Numbered from the stretch's first letter, positions 1-11,595 are shown. The stretch: 64,000 bases of DNA from Euborellia annulipes (GCA_023213315.1 JAKCPI010001751.1:1-64000), one strand, 5' to 3'. Numbers and translations: made by a program. Notes: generated by a model from the letters alone, not told the origin.

Positions 1-705
1 ATGTAGAAAATTTAATACTCTACAATTTCTACTTTATCAGCCAGCTTAAATTGACCATTAAGGAATTATTAAAGTTTCAAAATTGAATGCTAAAATTGGA
101 AATATTTATTTTTAATTTTCTTTGGTTATTTTTCCACTTAATTCTAACAAATAAGATAGAATTTTACGCAGAATTTAAAGCTCTACAAGTTTTCTTCTAT
201 GAAGTTTTGTCATAACATCGATTGTACAAAAGTTGTTTAAGAAAGATGAAAAAAAAAACATTTTTTTTTTTTGAAAATGGAAAAATTTTTATTTCTAACT
301 AATATCAATTGAAATTTAATGAGTCGACATTTTTCAATATAGGAATTTTATAATCTAAAATTTTTATTTTATCAACTTTTAACTTAAAATTAACCGTTTA
401 ACAAATTTTTAAAGTTAGAAAAAAAAATTCAATATTTTTGATTACTTAAAATTGTGTTCAGTCACAGCACATTTTCTAAACGAATAAAATTTAATAATAA
501 TTTTATATACTTAACGGCTTTACTATTTTATGTTTACTTATTAACGCCGAATAATTTTTTTTTTTTTTTTTTTTTTTATTTCACTACAAAGTTTTTATAT
601 ATTTGTAATTTCTATATAGACCTAAGTACTATCATTTGTTATTCAATGTAGTATGAAAAATGAAACAAAATTTTTTATGAGAGAATGTTCAAAAAAAATT
701 TAGTA
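1..705. other. AT-rich DNA, no gene seen
   Basis: No repeat family, RNA gene or coding signal is recognised. The only distinct structure is a T run near 555-577. Short open frames here are dominated by Phe, Leu and Lys codons, as expected by chance in AT-rich DNA. Confidence 0.6.
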
Positions 706-1170
706 ATTGGTAAAAAAAATAAATAAATAATAATAAAAAAAAAGTATAATAAAATAAAATCAAAAATAAAGTAAATAAAAATCAAAAATAAAGTAAATAA
801 AAATCAAAAATAAAGTAAATAAAAATCAAAAATAATAAAAAAATAAAATAAAATAAAAATCAAAAAATAAAGAAAATAAAAATAAAAAATAAAAAGAAAA
901 TAAAATCAAAAATAAAGAAAAAAATAATTAAAATAAAAAAATAAAATAAAATAAAAATCAAAAATAAAAAAAAAAATAATAAAAATAAAAAAAAAATAAA
1001 ATGAAATAAAAATCAAAAATAAAGAAAAAAATAAAAAAAAAAAAATAATAAAAATAAAAAAAAGTATAGGCCTAATTAAAATAGAAATAAAAATGAAAAA
1101 AAAAAAAAATGAAAAACAAAATATAATAAAAAATAAATAAATAAAAAATAAAATATTAATCAAACAGAAA
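706..1170. repeat. A-rich low-complexity block with 22-bp tandem core
   Basis: Almost pure A/T with AAATAAA-like words. Three exact copies of a 22-bp unit starting CAAAAATAAAGTAAAT lie at 761-782, 783-804 and 805-826, followed by degenerate copies. The open frame on the minus strand is an artefact of this composition. Confidence 0.75.
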
Positions 1171-1247
1171 TTTTATACAAATATACCTAAATCACATAAA
1201 TAATAGAATTCTTTTTTTATATTATTTTATTTAAAAAAAAAAAAATT

Positions 1248-1592
1248 TTATTTTTTCTCCTCATCTACGCCTTTAGTCGTTGACTTGGTTGTTTGCCTAC
1301 GCATGGCACGTCTTTTAATCCTTCTTCGTTTTTCTCTTTCCCCCCCCACTGAAGACAAACACACACTCCATGGATGGCATTCGCCATTTATGCTTCTACG
1401 CCGAGGATATCGCGATTTGTATTCTATAGACAACAAGCCAAGCTTTGTTTGCCTTTGCCTAGCCTTTTAGGTCTAGCAAAGCTGTTGATTAATGCCGTAG
1501 AATGACCGAGGCCGCCATAGTTAAGGGGTGTCTGGCCCCAATGACCCTAAACGGGGACTGAGGGAAACCAAACCAGGTCTGGACCAAAATAA
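1248..1592. other. Higher-GC island, function unknown
   Basis: The GC content is clearly above the flanks. The plus strand is open for about 70 codons up to 1470, but the translation resembles no family I know. The stretch 1480-1592 (GACCGAGGCCGCC, GTCTGGCCCC) could be the end of an old mobile element. No terminal repeats, box A/B or splice context was found. Confidence 0.3.
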
Positions 1593-1867
1593 AAAAAAAA
1601 AATCTTTCCTTTTATGTGTAATTAATTACGAGATATAAAAAAAATATCTAAAGAAGTGAAACTTCTAAGCAAAATTCATAGATATTTAATATAATTAATG
1701 CCGATGTCTACCATGGGAGAAAAATTATAATGTTTAAATAATAGATTAAAACATATCAACTAGTGTATTTTTTTTCTTTAATTCACCTAATTGATTTAAA
1801 TAAATTATAATAAATAATCAAATAAAAAAAATTAATTTTTAAATTTAATTAAAAATTAAAAAAAAAG

Positions 1868-1928
1868 ACAACAATGAAAATAATAAATTTTAAATTAATT
1901 TATAAATTATCTTTATTTTCATTGTTGT
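1868..1928. repeat. Perfect 16-bp inverted repeat (hairpin)
   Basis: ACAACAATGAAAATAA at 1868-1883 is matched by its exact reverse complement at 1913-1928, with a 29-nt AT-only spacer. Weaker complementarity continues outside (about 1790-1990), so this may be the centre of a larger decayed foldback or MITE. Confidence 0.7.
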
Positions 1929-2165
1929 AACTTTTATTTAATAATTAAGTTTTAATTAAGTTTTATCAATTAACTCAGGATTAAATTTACCTGAATTATA
2001 AAAATTTAAGATTTTTTTTTTTTTATTTCAATAGAATTTAAAAGTAAAAAAAAAAAAAAAAAAAATTGTAATATAGCCAAGGGTTGAAAACGGAGAGTTG
2101 CAATCAGAATAAGCACCACTTTGTGTTTGTGTAAAACAATACCTTTCATACATAAACGCTTTTAA

Positions 2166-2168
<3 letters not shown>

Positions 2169-2232
<64 letters not shown>
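2169..2232. repeat. (GA)n microsatellite
   Basis: About 30 GA units with one interruption close to the right end. A G run (2404-2417) follows downstream. Confidence 0.95.
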
Positions 2233-2809
2233 TTATTAATATAAACCCTCAACTAGAAACAGAGGAACAAAAGGCCCTTGAAGGGATGAAACTAGACTGG
2301 ACTTTGAAGGGCGACAAAAGCTTTTGTTTTTATAGTGAAAAAAAAAAAATTTGTTTGAGAAATAGGGGTGAGTTTGAACTAAAAAAAAGAGAGGAAAGAG
2401 GAGTGGGGGGGGGGGGAACAAAAGAGAAAAGGCGACAAGCAAAATTTTATTGATTACTAGCCGCAATGCCCGCCTTCAGTAAATTTATTTTGATTATATC
2501 TACACGCTTTTATTCTTTTAAAAATTATTAAGCCTTCAACATTTAAAATTTCATATATCTACTTCAAGTACTATCGGTATCAGTCAAAAGTATTTTCTCT
2601 AGCAGCGCCCCCATCGGTGAGAACAAGAAAAAAACTGACATAGAATTGCAATATTGTAAGCGCCAGCGAGCCCTTGTGGTCCAGGATGGCCTGGTGGACT
2701 AGTTTGTCCAACCCTGGACTAAAACTATCCCAGAAAAACTCTCTATTAATTAAAAAAAAAAAATTCTTTGAAAAAAATTTGACCAGTAGTTTTGGAATGC
2801 TCACTGCAG

Positions 2810-3492
2810 GACAAACAAACATTCATTTAGATTGTCTGCAGGGCAAAGAAATATTCATTTACATTTCTCTAGCAGTGCCTGAAGGACAAAGAAATATTCA
2901 TTTAGATTGTCTGCAGGACAAACAAACATTCATTTTGAAAGTCTGAAATGCAAAGAAATATTCAGTTAGAATGCCTGAAGGACAAATAAATATTCATTTA
3001 GATTGTCTGCAGGACAAACAAACATTCATTTTGAAAGTCTGAAATGCAAAGAAATATTCAGTTAGAATGCCTGAAGGACAAATAAATATTCATTTAGATT
3101 GTCTGCAGGACAAACAAACATTCATTTTGAAAGTCTGCAATGCAAAGAAATATTCAGTTAGAATGCCTGCAGAACAAAGAAATATTCATTTAGAATTCTC
3201 TAGCAGTGCCTGAAGGACAAAGAAATATTCATTTAGAATGCCTGCAGGACAAAGAAATATTCATTTAGAATATCTACAGGACAAAGAAATATTCATTTAG
3301 AATGCCTGCAGGACAAACAAACAATCATTTTGAAAGTCTGCAGGACAAACAAACATTCATTTTGAAAGTCTGCAGGACAAACAAACATTCATTTTGAAAG
3401 TCTGCAATGCAAAGAAATATTCAGTTAGAATGCCTGAAGGACAAATAAATATTCATTTAGAATGCCTGCAGGACAAACAAACATTCATTTAC
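2810..3492. repeat. ~32-bp minisatellite, about 20 units
   Basis: The units read approximately GACAAAGAAATATTCATTT, then AGAATGCCTGCAG. Variants differ in ACAAACAAACATTC versus ACAAAGAAATATTC and in AGAATGCC versus GAAAGTCTG, and some units carry an inserted TCTCTAGCAGTG. Runs of variant units recur in the same order, so expansion went by multi-unit blocks. A lone inverted unit is found at 28517-28550. Confidence 0.9.
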
Positions 3493-4361
3493 TCTGAAAA
3501 TCTCAAATTAAATTTTATTTATAAGGAATGAAAAATAAAAATGATCTTTTTAGAGAGGGGGTGGAATATTTAATTTTTTTTTTTTTTACCCTAAGGAGGC
3601 TTTAACTCAAATTTTATTTAAATAAGATAAAAAATTTTTAAAAAATTCATTTTTAGCTGGGAGGACTAGGGAGTCAAAAACCGACTATTTATGCGCAAAG
3701 CCCGCTGAAGGTGGAGGAGCAAAGCATTGTAATCACAACAAAAAGATCCATGTGAGCATTAGAATAAAATAAGTCAAAATAGACTAAATACAATCGTAGT
3801 TTAGGGGTCTAATTATCAAGCGCTTAGCCCCCCAAAGTCAGCCAAGCACACAGTAGATCATTAATAAAAAAACAAATGAGACCAATTTAAAAAGAAAAAA
3901 GAAAAAAAAAAAATCTTAATTAATATTATATATTCTTTGATTGCAATAAAAACTCATTTTTTACAAATTAAACATTTTGACATATTCAAATAAATAAATT
4001 CAAGAGAGAACAACCCTAATTAATCAATCAAGGGGAGGAGGGAACAAAATGATAAACTACAGAGCATAACCTCAATTCATTAAGATTATATTAATTTATT
4101 TATAAATTAATGATTCAATTATAAAAATTTTTTAATTAACGTATTAAAATCATTAATTTGACAAAGTGTGTGGTCATTTTTTATTTTATTTTTTTTTTTA
4201 CCGCCTCCGGTGGGTCTTGCGTCTAGTCACTGGGTCACCTCCTCCTCCTCCTCTCACTGGATATTCAATTAATTTCGGTGTTATTCTCTTAGTTATCGGT
4301 CGGTGAAAAAATTAGTGAAACTAACAAACTTTTAGTTATAAAAATAGACCTAAAAAAAAAA
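3493..4361. other. AT-rich DNA, no gene seen
   Basis: Contains poly-T and poly-A runs, a moderate-GC patch at 3655-3740 and a CTC triplet run near 4240. There is no recognisable gene, RNA or terminal repeat. The next repeat array begins at the right edge. Confidence 0.5.
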
Positions 4362-5097
4362 TCTGGTGTGAATAATCCGACACATCTACCATCATTATCA
4401 TTGATAACAAAAAGTAGTCTACTGTGCTTTTATACACACCAATTTTTTTTTTTTTTTTAAGTTGAAAATGATAAAAAAAATTCTGGTGGGGTGACTACAC
4501 ACACATCTGCTACCATAATCTTGGATATCAGAATAGTAGTGTACTGTGCTTTCACCAATTTTTTTTTTTTTTTTTAAGCTGAAAATTATAAAAAAAAATC
4601 TGGTGGGGTGACTACACGCACCTCTTCTACCATAATCTTGGATATCAGAAAGGAGTGTACTGTGCTTTTACACCAATTTTTTTTTTTTTTAAGCTGAAAA
4701 TTATAAAAAAAAATCTGGTGGGGTGACTACACACACCTCTTCTACCATAATCTTGGATATCAGAATAGGAGTGTACTGTGCTTTTACACCAATTTTTTTT
4801 TTTTTTAAGTTGAAAATGATAAAAAAAAATCTGGTGGGGTGACTACACACACATCTACTACCATAATCTTGGATATCAGAAAGTAGTGTACTGTGCTTTT
4901 ACACAAATTTTTTTTTTTTTAAGTTGAAAATTGAAAATGATAAAAAAATCTGGTGGGGTGACTCACACTGTGCATTCAGAATGTTTTTTTTTTTTTTTAA
5001 GAAGAAAATAAAAAAAAAAAATTTGGTGCAGTGATTTTACACACACACACATATATAACATTGATAACAGAAAATATGTGCTTTCACACCAAATGTC
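4362..5097 (+). repeat. A-family array, 7 head-to-tail units
   Basis: Units start with TCTGGTG at 4362, 4482, 4599, 4714, 4830, 4949 and (degenerate) 5022, so the period is about 115-120 bp. Each unit has TCTGGTGGGGTGAC, a CACACATCTACTACCAT block, a GATATCAGAAAGTAGTG block, then GTACTGTGCTTTTACACCA, a T run and AAGTTGAAAATGATAAAA. The unit ends are imperfect inverted repeats (TCTGGTG against CACCAGA). No coding capacity. I do not recognise the family. Confidence 0.9.
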
Positions 5098-5424
5098 TTA
5101 TTTCTTCATTGAAAAGTGTTTTAGTTTTATTTTTTTTTCAGATGAGATTTTTGACTAAAAAATTTTAAAAAAAAAAAAAAAAATAGTGACATGATCTAAT
5201 TATGTTACAAAACCAAAAACAAAAAATTCTGAATTATTAAAATTTTTATTGTAAAAAATAAAAATATCCAAGTTAAAAATTTAAAATCTCCAATTGTCCA
5301 ACTGATTTTATCTTTTTTTCGAGTTATAACAAAATTTTTACCAAATTAATATTACTTAATTCTTTCTTTAAAATTTATTTTAAAATTTTATTAATAAATT
5401 CAATTGAATTTTTATTTATCAGAA
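5098..5424. other. AT-rich DNA, no gene seen
   Basis: Poly-A and poly-T runs only; this stretch joins the A-family array to the left arm of the inverted repeat at 5425. Confidence 0.5.
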
Positions 5425-6470
5425 TTTTCTGTAAATTTTAAATAAAAATAAATATAAAATTATTAATTGAAAAATTTGAAAATAAAAGAAAAATAATCGA
5501 CATAAATTTAAAAATAAACTATTTGACAAAGTGTAAAACAAAAATCACTAATTTTGTAAATCAAAATATAAAATTATTGAATGAAGAATTTTGATATGAT
5601 CGTTATTCTATTATAACACCCTGAATATATTCCTTAGTAGACAAGAAATTTGTTTGTCACCAGGTGTTGGTGATTTCCCTCTCTTTCTTTCTCTAACTCT
5701 AAATTAGAATTGCTCTATAAAATAGAACATAATAGAAATAGAACAAGCTGTTAATTGTTCTCCAATGGTTGTTTTTTTCGTAATTTTTTTTTTTTCCTCT
5801 CGCTCTGACGGTTGGACCCTTTTTATTTTAAAATTCAATCATGAAATCGGAGATATCTTTTTTTCTCTCCCCACCTAAAAAAAAAAACAACCCTTTTTAT
5901 TCTTTTATGATATGCAAATACAATCGTCAGTCAGAGAGAGAAAAAATTAATTTAATTAAGAAAAAAAAAAAAATAACGCAAAAAAAAATCATGAACCCTT
6001 TTTTTTTGCAATTTTTTTTTTACATTTCTTTTTTTTATCTAAGAACAGATGTGAATGAACAAAAGATGCAGTTTTTTTTTTTTTTTTTCTTCCAATAGTA
6101 ATATTTTTTAGTCTCTAGTTTGATAATAAGATTAATTGTCTCTGTGACTTTTGAAACCCTTTTGAGGGACGTGTGTGTGTGGGGGGTGGGGGGGGGGGAA
6201 TAGCATCTGGATGATATTCTGATCCGGATGTGATTTAATGTTATTAAAAAAAAAAAGCGACGCTATGAATTTGTTATAATAGAATAACGAACAGATCAAA
6301 TTTTTCATTAATTTATTTTTGTTGCAAAAAAAAAAAAAAAAAAACAATTTTGATTTACAAAGTTAATGATTTTTATTTTACACTTTGTCAAATATTTTTA
6401 AATTTATGTCGAATTTTTTTTTTTTTTTTTACTTTCAAATTTTTCAATTATTATTTATTTTTATTTAAAA
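5425..6470. repeat. Long inverted repeat, ~190-bp arms around ~655 bp
   Basis: The left arm (about 5425-5617) and right arm (about 6273-6470) are reverse complements with scattered indels. Both contain the complement pairs GACAAAGTGTAAAA / TTTTACACTTTGTC and CGTTATTCTATTATAAC / GTTATAATAGAATAACG. The spacer holds a pyrimidine tract, a G run (6181-6198) and AT-rich DNA without a coding signal. A-family repeats lie outside both arms, so the structure may be the core of a larger foldback. Confidence 0.75.
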
Positions 6471-6515
6471 TTTACAGAAAATTTAGTTTTATTATTAAAA
6501 TTTAAAATTAATCTA

Positions 6516-6910
6516 CTACTCTGCACTCAGATTATTTTTTTTTTTAAGTAGAAAATTAAAAAAAAAATCTGGTGGCGTGATCTCACACACATCTATTACC
6601 ATCGATACCATGAAGCAGTGTACTGTGCTTTCACACCAGATGTCTTTTTTCAAAAGTTCCTTCCCGTAAGGTGGGATGAAATTTTATTGACTAAATAAAT
6701 ATTTAATTCTTTATAAAGAATTAAATTTTTTATTTTCCCGTATGGGAAGGAACTTAAAAAAAAAAAAAGAAAGTAAAAGACATCTGGTGTGAAAGCACAG
6801 TTCACTACTTTCTGGTATCGAGGATGATGGTAGGCCCTAATACATGTGTGTGAGGTCACGCCACCAGATTTTTTAAATTTATACTTAAAAAAAATCTGAG
6901 TGCAGAGTAG
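6516..6910. repeat. Foldback of two inverted A-family copies
   Basis: CTACTCTGCACTCAGATT at the left is repeated in reverse complement at 6893-6910. One A-family copy (about 6567-6645) faces its mirror copy (about 6783-6870). The inner pair GTTCCTTCCCGT / GGGAAGGAAC encloses an AT-rich loop. This marks the point where A-family orientation flips relative to the 4.4-5.1 kb array. Confidence 0.85.
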
Positions 6911-7700
6911 CCTACACTACATTCTGTTATTGATGATGGTGGTGGTAGATATGTGTGAGATCACTCCACCCAATTTGAATTTCGTGTGAAAGCACAGTAT
7001 ACACTTTCTGGTATCGAGGATGATGGTTATCACGCCACCAGAATTTTTTTTAAATTTTCGACTTGAAAAACAAATACGAAAGAAAAAACATCTGGTTTGA
7101 TAGCACAGTACAGATATTCTCTGTTATCCCTGACGATGGCAATAGATGTGTGTGATTACTCACACCAGATTTTGTTAAAAAATTTTCCTTTTTATTAGTA
7201 AAAAGAAAAAAAAACATTCTGGTATGAAAAAAAAAATACAGTACATCACTATTTTCTATTATTGATGATCATGGAAATAGATGTGTTTGTGGTCGCTCAC
7301 ACCAGATTTTTTTTTAAATTTTCTACTTTTTAAAGAAAAAAAAATCTGATTTGTAAGCATAATACTACTTTCTGTTATCAAGATAATGGTAGTGGATGTG
7401 TGTGTATGTGTGGTTCTCACCCAGATTTTTTTTAATTTACTACTATTTGTCTTCCTACTTTTTCCATTTTATAATTTTATTTATTTATTTTTTTAATAAT
7501 AAATAAATAAATTCTAAGATATTAAATTTTTATACTTAAAAAAAAAAACATCTGGTGTGAAAGCACATAATGCCTTCTATTATCGATGATCATGGAAGTA
7601 GATGTGTTTGGTCACTCCACCAGATTTTTTTTACATATTGCCTTCTATTATCGATTAGTCATGGCAGAAGATGTGTTTGGTCACTCCACCAGATTTTTTT
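6911..7700 (-). repeat. A-family copies, reverse orientation, dispersed
   Basis: At least six copies reading TCTGGTGTGAAAGCACAGTA, CACTACTTTCTGTTATC, GATGATGG, GTAGATGTGTGTG, TCACTCCACCAGA. They sit near 6985-7050, 7090-7180, 7215-7305, 7346-7425, 7547-7632 and 7638-7695. Spacers are short A/T-rich stretches related to TTTTCTACTTTTTAAA. Several copies are internally deleted. Confidence 0.8.
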
Positions 7701-8239
7701 TTTTATTTTCTACTTTTTAGTCTTCTACTTTTTCAATTTTGTTTATTTATTTATTTTTTAATAATAATAAATAAAAAATCTAAGATATTAAATCATATAT
7801 ATTTTTTTTTGTTTTTTTACTTTTAAACTGGATTTAGAAATAAAATTAACGCCTTGTCTCAGTTGTCAAACGCCCTTTTTTTCTCTCTCTCTCTCTCTCT
7901 TTCTTTTCCTTTTGCCTTTTGGTTAGTGTTGATGATGAATGTCAATTGTGTTGGAAATACAGACAGGTACGCCACAAGCTTGGGTAATCACTTGGTCCCC
8001 ATTGTATGCTAATGGACAACACTCCGTACTAAGAATAATCTATTATTATTATTATTCCCTATGAAGTTTGAAAAAGGAAGAAAAAAATAAAATAAAATAA
8101 GCTACACAACCCGCCTTTGGTGGGGGGGGGGGGGCTCGCCTTCACCTCTCTTTAAGCCACCCAGCGTCTAATTAATTTAAAGGATAATTAATTCAAGTTT
8201 AATTAAAACACAATAGGTGATAGCATTAAGTATAAACAT
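7701..8239. other. AT-rich DNA with a low-copy patch
   Basis: Contains a (CT)n run (7882-7900) and a moderate-GC patch (7920-8040) without a convincing frame. Near 8100-8150 lies CTACACAACCCGCCTTTGG followed by a G run. This resembles the Helitron-like terminus at 11552 but lacks CTAG. Confidence 0.4.
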
Positions 8240-8915
8240 TTGGTCTAGTGATGGCAGTAGATCTGTGTGTGTAGTCACTCTACCAGATTTTTAATTTTCT
8301 ACTTTAAAAAAAAAGCACTTCTAGTGAGAAAGCACAGTACACTACTTTCTGTTATTGATGATGAAGTCAATTTATATATGTGTGTGTGTGTGTGTGTGTG
8401 GTGTCACTCCACCAGATTTTTAATTTTCTACTTGGAAAAAAAAAAAAAACACTTTTAGTGAGAAAGCACAGACACTACTTTCCGTTGTTGATGATGATGA
8501 CAGTAGATGTGTGTGAAGATTTTCTACTTTAAAAAAAAAAATATATATTGAAAAGTGGCTCAAAAATGCATGATTTTATTTAAATTCTCTATTTTGAAAA
8601 GCAAAAATATTTAGTGTGAATGAATAGTAGGCCTACACGACTTTCTGTTATCGATGGTGATGGCAATAGATCTGTGTGTGAGGTCACTCCACCAGATTTT
8701 TTTTTAAATTTTCTTCTTAAAAAAAAAAATAAATAAATAAAATAAAGAAAAAAACATCTGGTGTGAAAGTACAGCACACTACTTTCTGATGCCGAAGATG
8801 ATATCAGTAGATGTGTTTGTCTCTCCACCAGATTTTTTTTTAATTCTAGTGTGAAAGCACAGTATACTACTTACTGTTATCCATCGATGATGATAGTAGT
8901 AACCATCATTTTTTT
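8240..8915 (-). repeat. A-family copies, second cluster
   Basis: About six copies in the TCTGGTGTGAAAGCACAG orientation (near 8241-8290, 8310-8425, 8452-8520, 8610-8697, 8757-8833, 8847-8915). One holds an expanded GT run (8380-8401). Structure is as in the 6.9-7.7 kb cluster. Short open frames here follow the repeat, not a gene. Confidence 0.8.
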
Positions 8916-9140
8916 TTAATTTTCTAATTTTCTACTTAAAAAAAAAAAAATCATTGTGTGGTTTTATGAAACCACGATGCAAGTGAAACTTTTTTCGGAT
9001 CGTAGGCGTTTAATTGAAAATTTTCAGAAAATTATTCAATTAAGGGTATTAAAATCGCGTTTTTAATCTTAACTTAATAATTGGAAAATGGGAAATCAAT
9101 AGACGCATGTTAAAAACTGTGAACAATATTTATTTAGTAA
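8916..9140. other. AT-rich DNA with small hairpin
   Basis: A small hairpin is formed by GTGGTTT and AAACCAC near 8957-8975. Nothing else is recognised. Confidence 0.4.
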
Positions 9141-9272
9141 CTAGCCGCGCCGCCCCCCAGAACCCCCCACCAGCTGGCTCGGGCCCGCCTGCGGCGTAAT
9201 TTCGTAATTATGGGAAACTGGCTGGCTCGGGCGGACAGACAGACGGACACACCGCTATTATATATATAGAGA
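9141..9272 (-). mobile_element. Micro-Helitron (132 bp), non-autonomous
   Basis: Read on the minus strand the segment starts TCTCTATATATATAATAG and ends in CTAG. It is flanked by A on the 5' side and T on the 3' side, the AT target typical of Helitrons. A GC-rich region with GCCGCAGGC-type dyads precedes the CTAG end, and GTCTGTCTGTC lies near the 5' end, as in the 2-kb Helitron at 17647. It has no coding capacity. Confidence 0.6.
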
Positions 9273-9358
9273 TTGAAGATTTAAATCATTTTAAATTATT
9301 TTTAAAAATTATATTTTATCAATTTAAAAATTGAAAAATTAAATCTCACAATTATTAT

Positions 9359-9360
<2 letters not shown>

Positions 9361-9402
<42 letters not shown>
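9361..9402. repeat. Poly-T tract (~42 nt)
   Basis: An uninterrupted T run, followed by a pyrimidine-rich stretch with C runs up to 9470. On the minus strand this could be the poly-A tail of a retrotransposed copy, but no body was recognised. Confidence 0.9.
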
Positions 9403-9715
9403 CATTCACTCTCCACCACCTTCTCCCCTTTTTTCCCCTTTCCCCCACCCCCCCCCCACCTTCCTTTTCTTTTTTCTGTCACCTTATTACATATATTACC
9501 ATATACGATATTTGTTAATATTTATTATTTAGGTCTTGGGGTTCTTATTTTATTTTTTATGTAATTTTTTTGTTTAATTTGCGTGATTCGAACCCGCGGG
9601 GTGGGGGGGGTCGGGCCCGCGGTGATTTGTAGGTGGGGCTTTCACCTCCCCCCCCCGCCCAATTATTATTTTATAATTCGTTATATATATTAAATTTCAA
9701 CTTTCTTATTTTTGC
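9403..9715. other. C-rich then AT-rich DNA, no gene seen
   Basis: Contains C runs near 9446 and 9649 and a dyad of CCCGCGG and CCGCGGT near 9594-9625. The minus strand contains GGGTTCGAATCACG (9582-9596), like a tRNA B box, but no A box was found. Confidence 0.4.
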
Positions 9716-9790
9716 CGTCACGGATTGTGACGTCATGACTTGTAGCGTCACGGCCTTAGACGTCACGGCTTGTAACGCGACATTCTGATA
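9716..9790. repeat. 15-bp tandem repeat with CRE-like site
   Basis: Four exactly phased 15-bp units start at 9716, 9731, 9746 and 9761, each beginning CGTCA; the last reads CGTCACGGCTTGTAA. The junction of units 1 and 2 creates TGACGTCA (9728-9735), the palindromic CRE/ATF consensus. The period equals five codons but the surroundings are not coding. Confidence 0.8.
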
Positions 9791-9887
9791 GAAGAGCCAA
9801 AAAATTTGAGAGGATAAAATAAAAGTTTCACTTTAATAAATAAATAAATAAAAAAAAAAAAAAATAAAATAAAGAAAAAACTCTCTT

Positions 9888-9945
9888 CTGGTATCGAAGA
9901 TGATGTTAGTAGATGTGTGTGTCACTCCACCAGATTTTCTACTTT
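9888..9945 (-). repeat. A-family fragment
   Basis: Carries CTGGTATCGAAGATGATG, GTAGATGTGTGTG and TCACTCCACCAGA, i.e. the 3' half of an A-family copy. Confidence 0.7.
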
Positions 9946-10231
9946 GAAAAAAAAAAAAAAGTCAAGATCATATTATCTTATTCAGAAATACTGTCGAAAT
10001 TGATATATTAATAAATAAGTACTTAAATGTATTTGTTAAAATAATATTATTTTATAAATTTCTGTCTATATATTCCTAAAAAGATTAAAGAAAAATAATT
10101 TTGAATATTTTTCATTTGAAAAATTTAAATATTTTATTTTATAATTGCTGATTATACGTCGGTCTGTCTGGATTTTTCGGCAACACCAGAATTTTTTTTG
10201 TTTCTCAAATTGTAGATGACTTTGAACGTAA

Positions 10232-10297
10232 ATCAAAGACTCTCTATATAGAGAGTCTTTGATAGATAGAGATAGAGATTCATATGAATCTCTATCT
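10232..10297. repeat. Two adjacent perfect palindromes
   Basis: Positions 10232-10263 form a perfect 32-bp palindrome centred on TATA. Positions 10270-10297 form a perfect 28-bp palindrome centred on TCATATGA. Six bases separate them. Either could extrude a cruciform. Confidence 0.85.
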
Positions 10298-10557
10298 TCT
10301 CTATCTCTATGCATTGATAGATAAGATTGCATAATATGCATGTGTCTATGTATAAAAATAATTCTCTTTTTTTTATTACTCATAAACTTGGAAGAAGAAA
10401 AAAAAAAATATTCAAAGATTAGACACCGGTAACAAAAAAAAAAAAAAAAAAACATGATGTGACCATCATGTTATATAATTATATTCATGTGTTAAGGAAA
10501 TAATTATTTTTTTTTTTTTAACCTTCTATTATCTATATGCTAATATAAAGAAATTTA

Positions 10558-11030
10558 GATTCATGTCAAAAATTTTTGATGGAAATATACGTTTTGTGTT
10601 TAAAAATATCCCAAGAACGAAAAGAGCTAGGAGGTTGAAATTTGATATTTAAGTTTGTCACCCCTCGGGAGCGCGAAAATAAGATTTTGAACAAAATCGG
10701 CCAAAGAGTACTAATACTTTACTGATGTACTTTTTTAGTTTTTTTTCAATTTTCTCATAATTCGCTCCAACGATTTTATTTAAAATTTAAAAATCAATTA
10801 TTTTTTAGATGCTCTTTAAAATGTATATTCTCATTTTGCTGTCGAAATTATTTGAAGCACATTTTTCTCTTATACTTCAGCAGTCATATATTTTTCTATT
10901 TATGAAATTTAAATCTTGTATCTTGGCGTAAACTAAATAAATGTCGACACAACAAAAAAATCTGGTGTGTCGAGCACAGAACACAACTTTCAATCACCGA
11001 TGGTTGTGTCCTGTGCTGCTTTCCACCAGA
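10558..11030 (-). repeat. Dispersed repeat R1, copy 1 (inverted)
   Basis: Matches 24751-25370 in reverse orientation. Shared blocks include GATTCATGTCAAAAATT, CGAAAAGAGCTAGGAGGTTG, TTTGAACAAAATCG, CTTTACTGATGTACTTTTT, CGCTCCAACGATTTT and AGATGCTCTTTAAAATG. The right end is a B-family hairpin (10961-11030) preceded by GTCGACACA. No coding frame. Confidence 0.8.
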
Positions 11031-11124
11031 TTTTTATTATTATTTTTTTTTAATTAAACACATTTTTATTGTTATTTAATTTTTATTAAGAAACGGAAAA
11101 GTTTGCGTTATTCAATACGTAGTT

Positions 11125-11156
11125 GACGTTTCGGTGCGAGTAGGTATCATCTTCAG
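11125..11156 (-). ncRNA. Hammerhead-like motif, degraded
   Basis: On the minus strand CTGAAGA (11150-11156) is followed by T, a weak helix II, GAAA and CGTC ending at 11125. Helix II pairs poorly and helix I is unclear, so this is likely an inactive relic of the dispersed hammerhead families. Confidence 0.4.
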
Positions 11157-11551
11157 ATGTCAGTGTAATGAATATTTTTTTTTTTTTTTGTTTTAATTAT
11201 TCTAATATTTTTTTTTTACGATTGAAGTAAAATATTCCTCCCCCTCTTCCCGCCCCCACTTTGATTGTTTTTTCCCTCTTTCATCGATAAGAACACTAAA
11301 ATCGATTTAAAAAAATTTTATTATATAATTTCTTAAAAAAAAAAAAAAAAATTTAACCTTTGATCCTATTTAAGAAGATCACGTCCTTTAATTTATTATT
11401 ATTTTTAAAATTCTTTCTTAAATGAAGTTTTTTTTCTTTGTTTTATTCAACGGAATTAAAAAAAAAAATATATCTTCTCGTTTTTTTTAATTAATTATTA
11501 AATGAAATATTTAATTATTTTGTTCTTAAAAAAAAAAAAAAAAAAAAAATA
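11157..11551. other. AT-rich DNA, no gene seen
   Basis: Homopolymer runs and a pyrimidine-rich patch at 11236-11290; nothing recognised. Confidence 0.5.
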
Positions 11552-11595
11552 CTAGCTACACAATCCGCTTTTGGTGCCCCCCCCCCCCCCTAAGA
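11552..11595 (-). mobile_element. Helitron-like 3' terminus
   Basis: The minus strand ends GGATTGTGTAG then CTAG then T. A related sequence, CTACACAACCCGCCTTTGG, occurs at 8102 without CTAG. The 5' end of the element was not located. Confidence 0.35.

Noticed and set aside
2810..3492. CRISPR-like repeat array
   Set aside because: Units are contiguous, with no unique spacers, and the DNA is eukaryotic; it is a minisatellite.
9580..9605. Minus-strand B-box-like GGGTTCGAATCACG
   Set aside because: No A box or tRNA fold around it; the C/G-rich neighbourhood could create it by chance.
10066..10455. 129-codon open frame on the minus strand
   Set aside because: Crosses the two perfect palindromes and poly-A/T runs; composition is as expected by chance.
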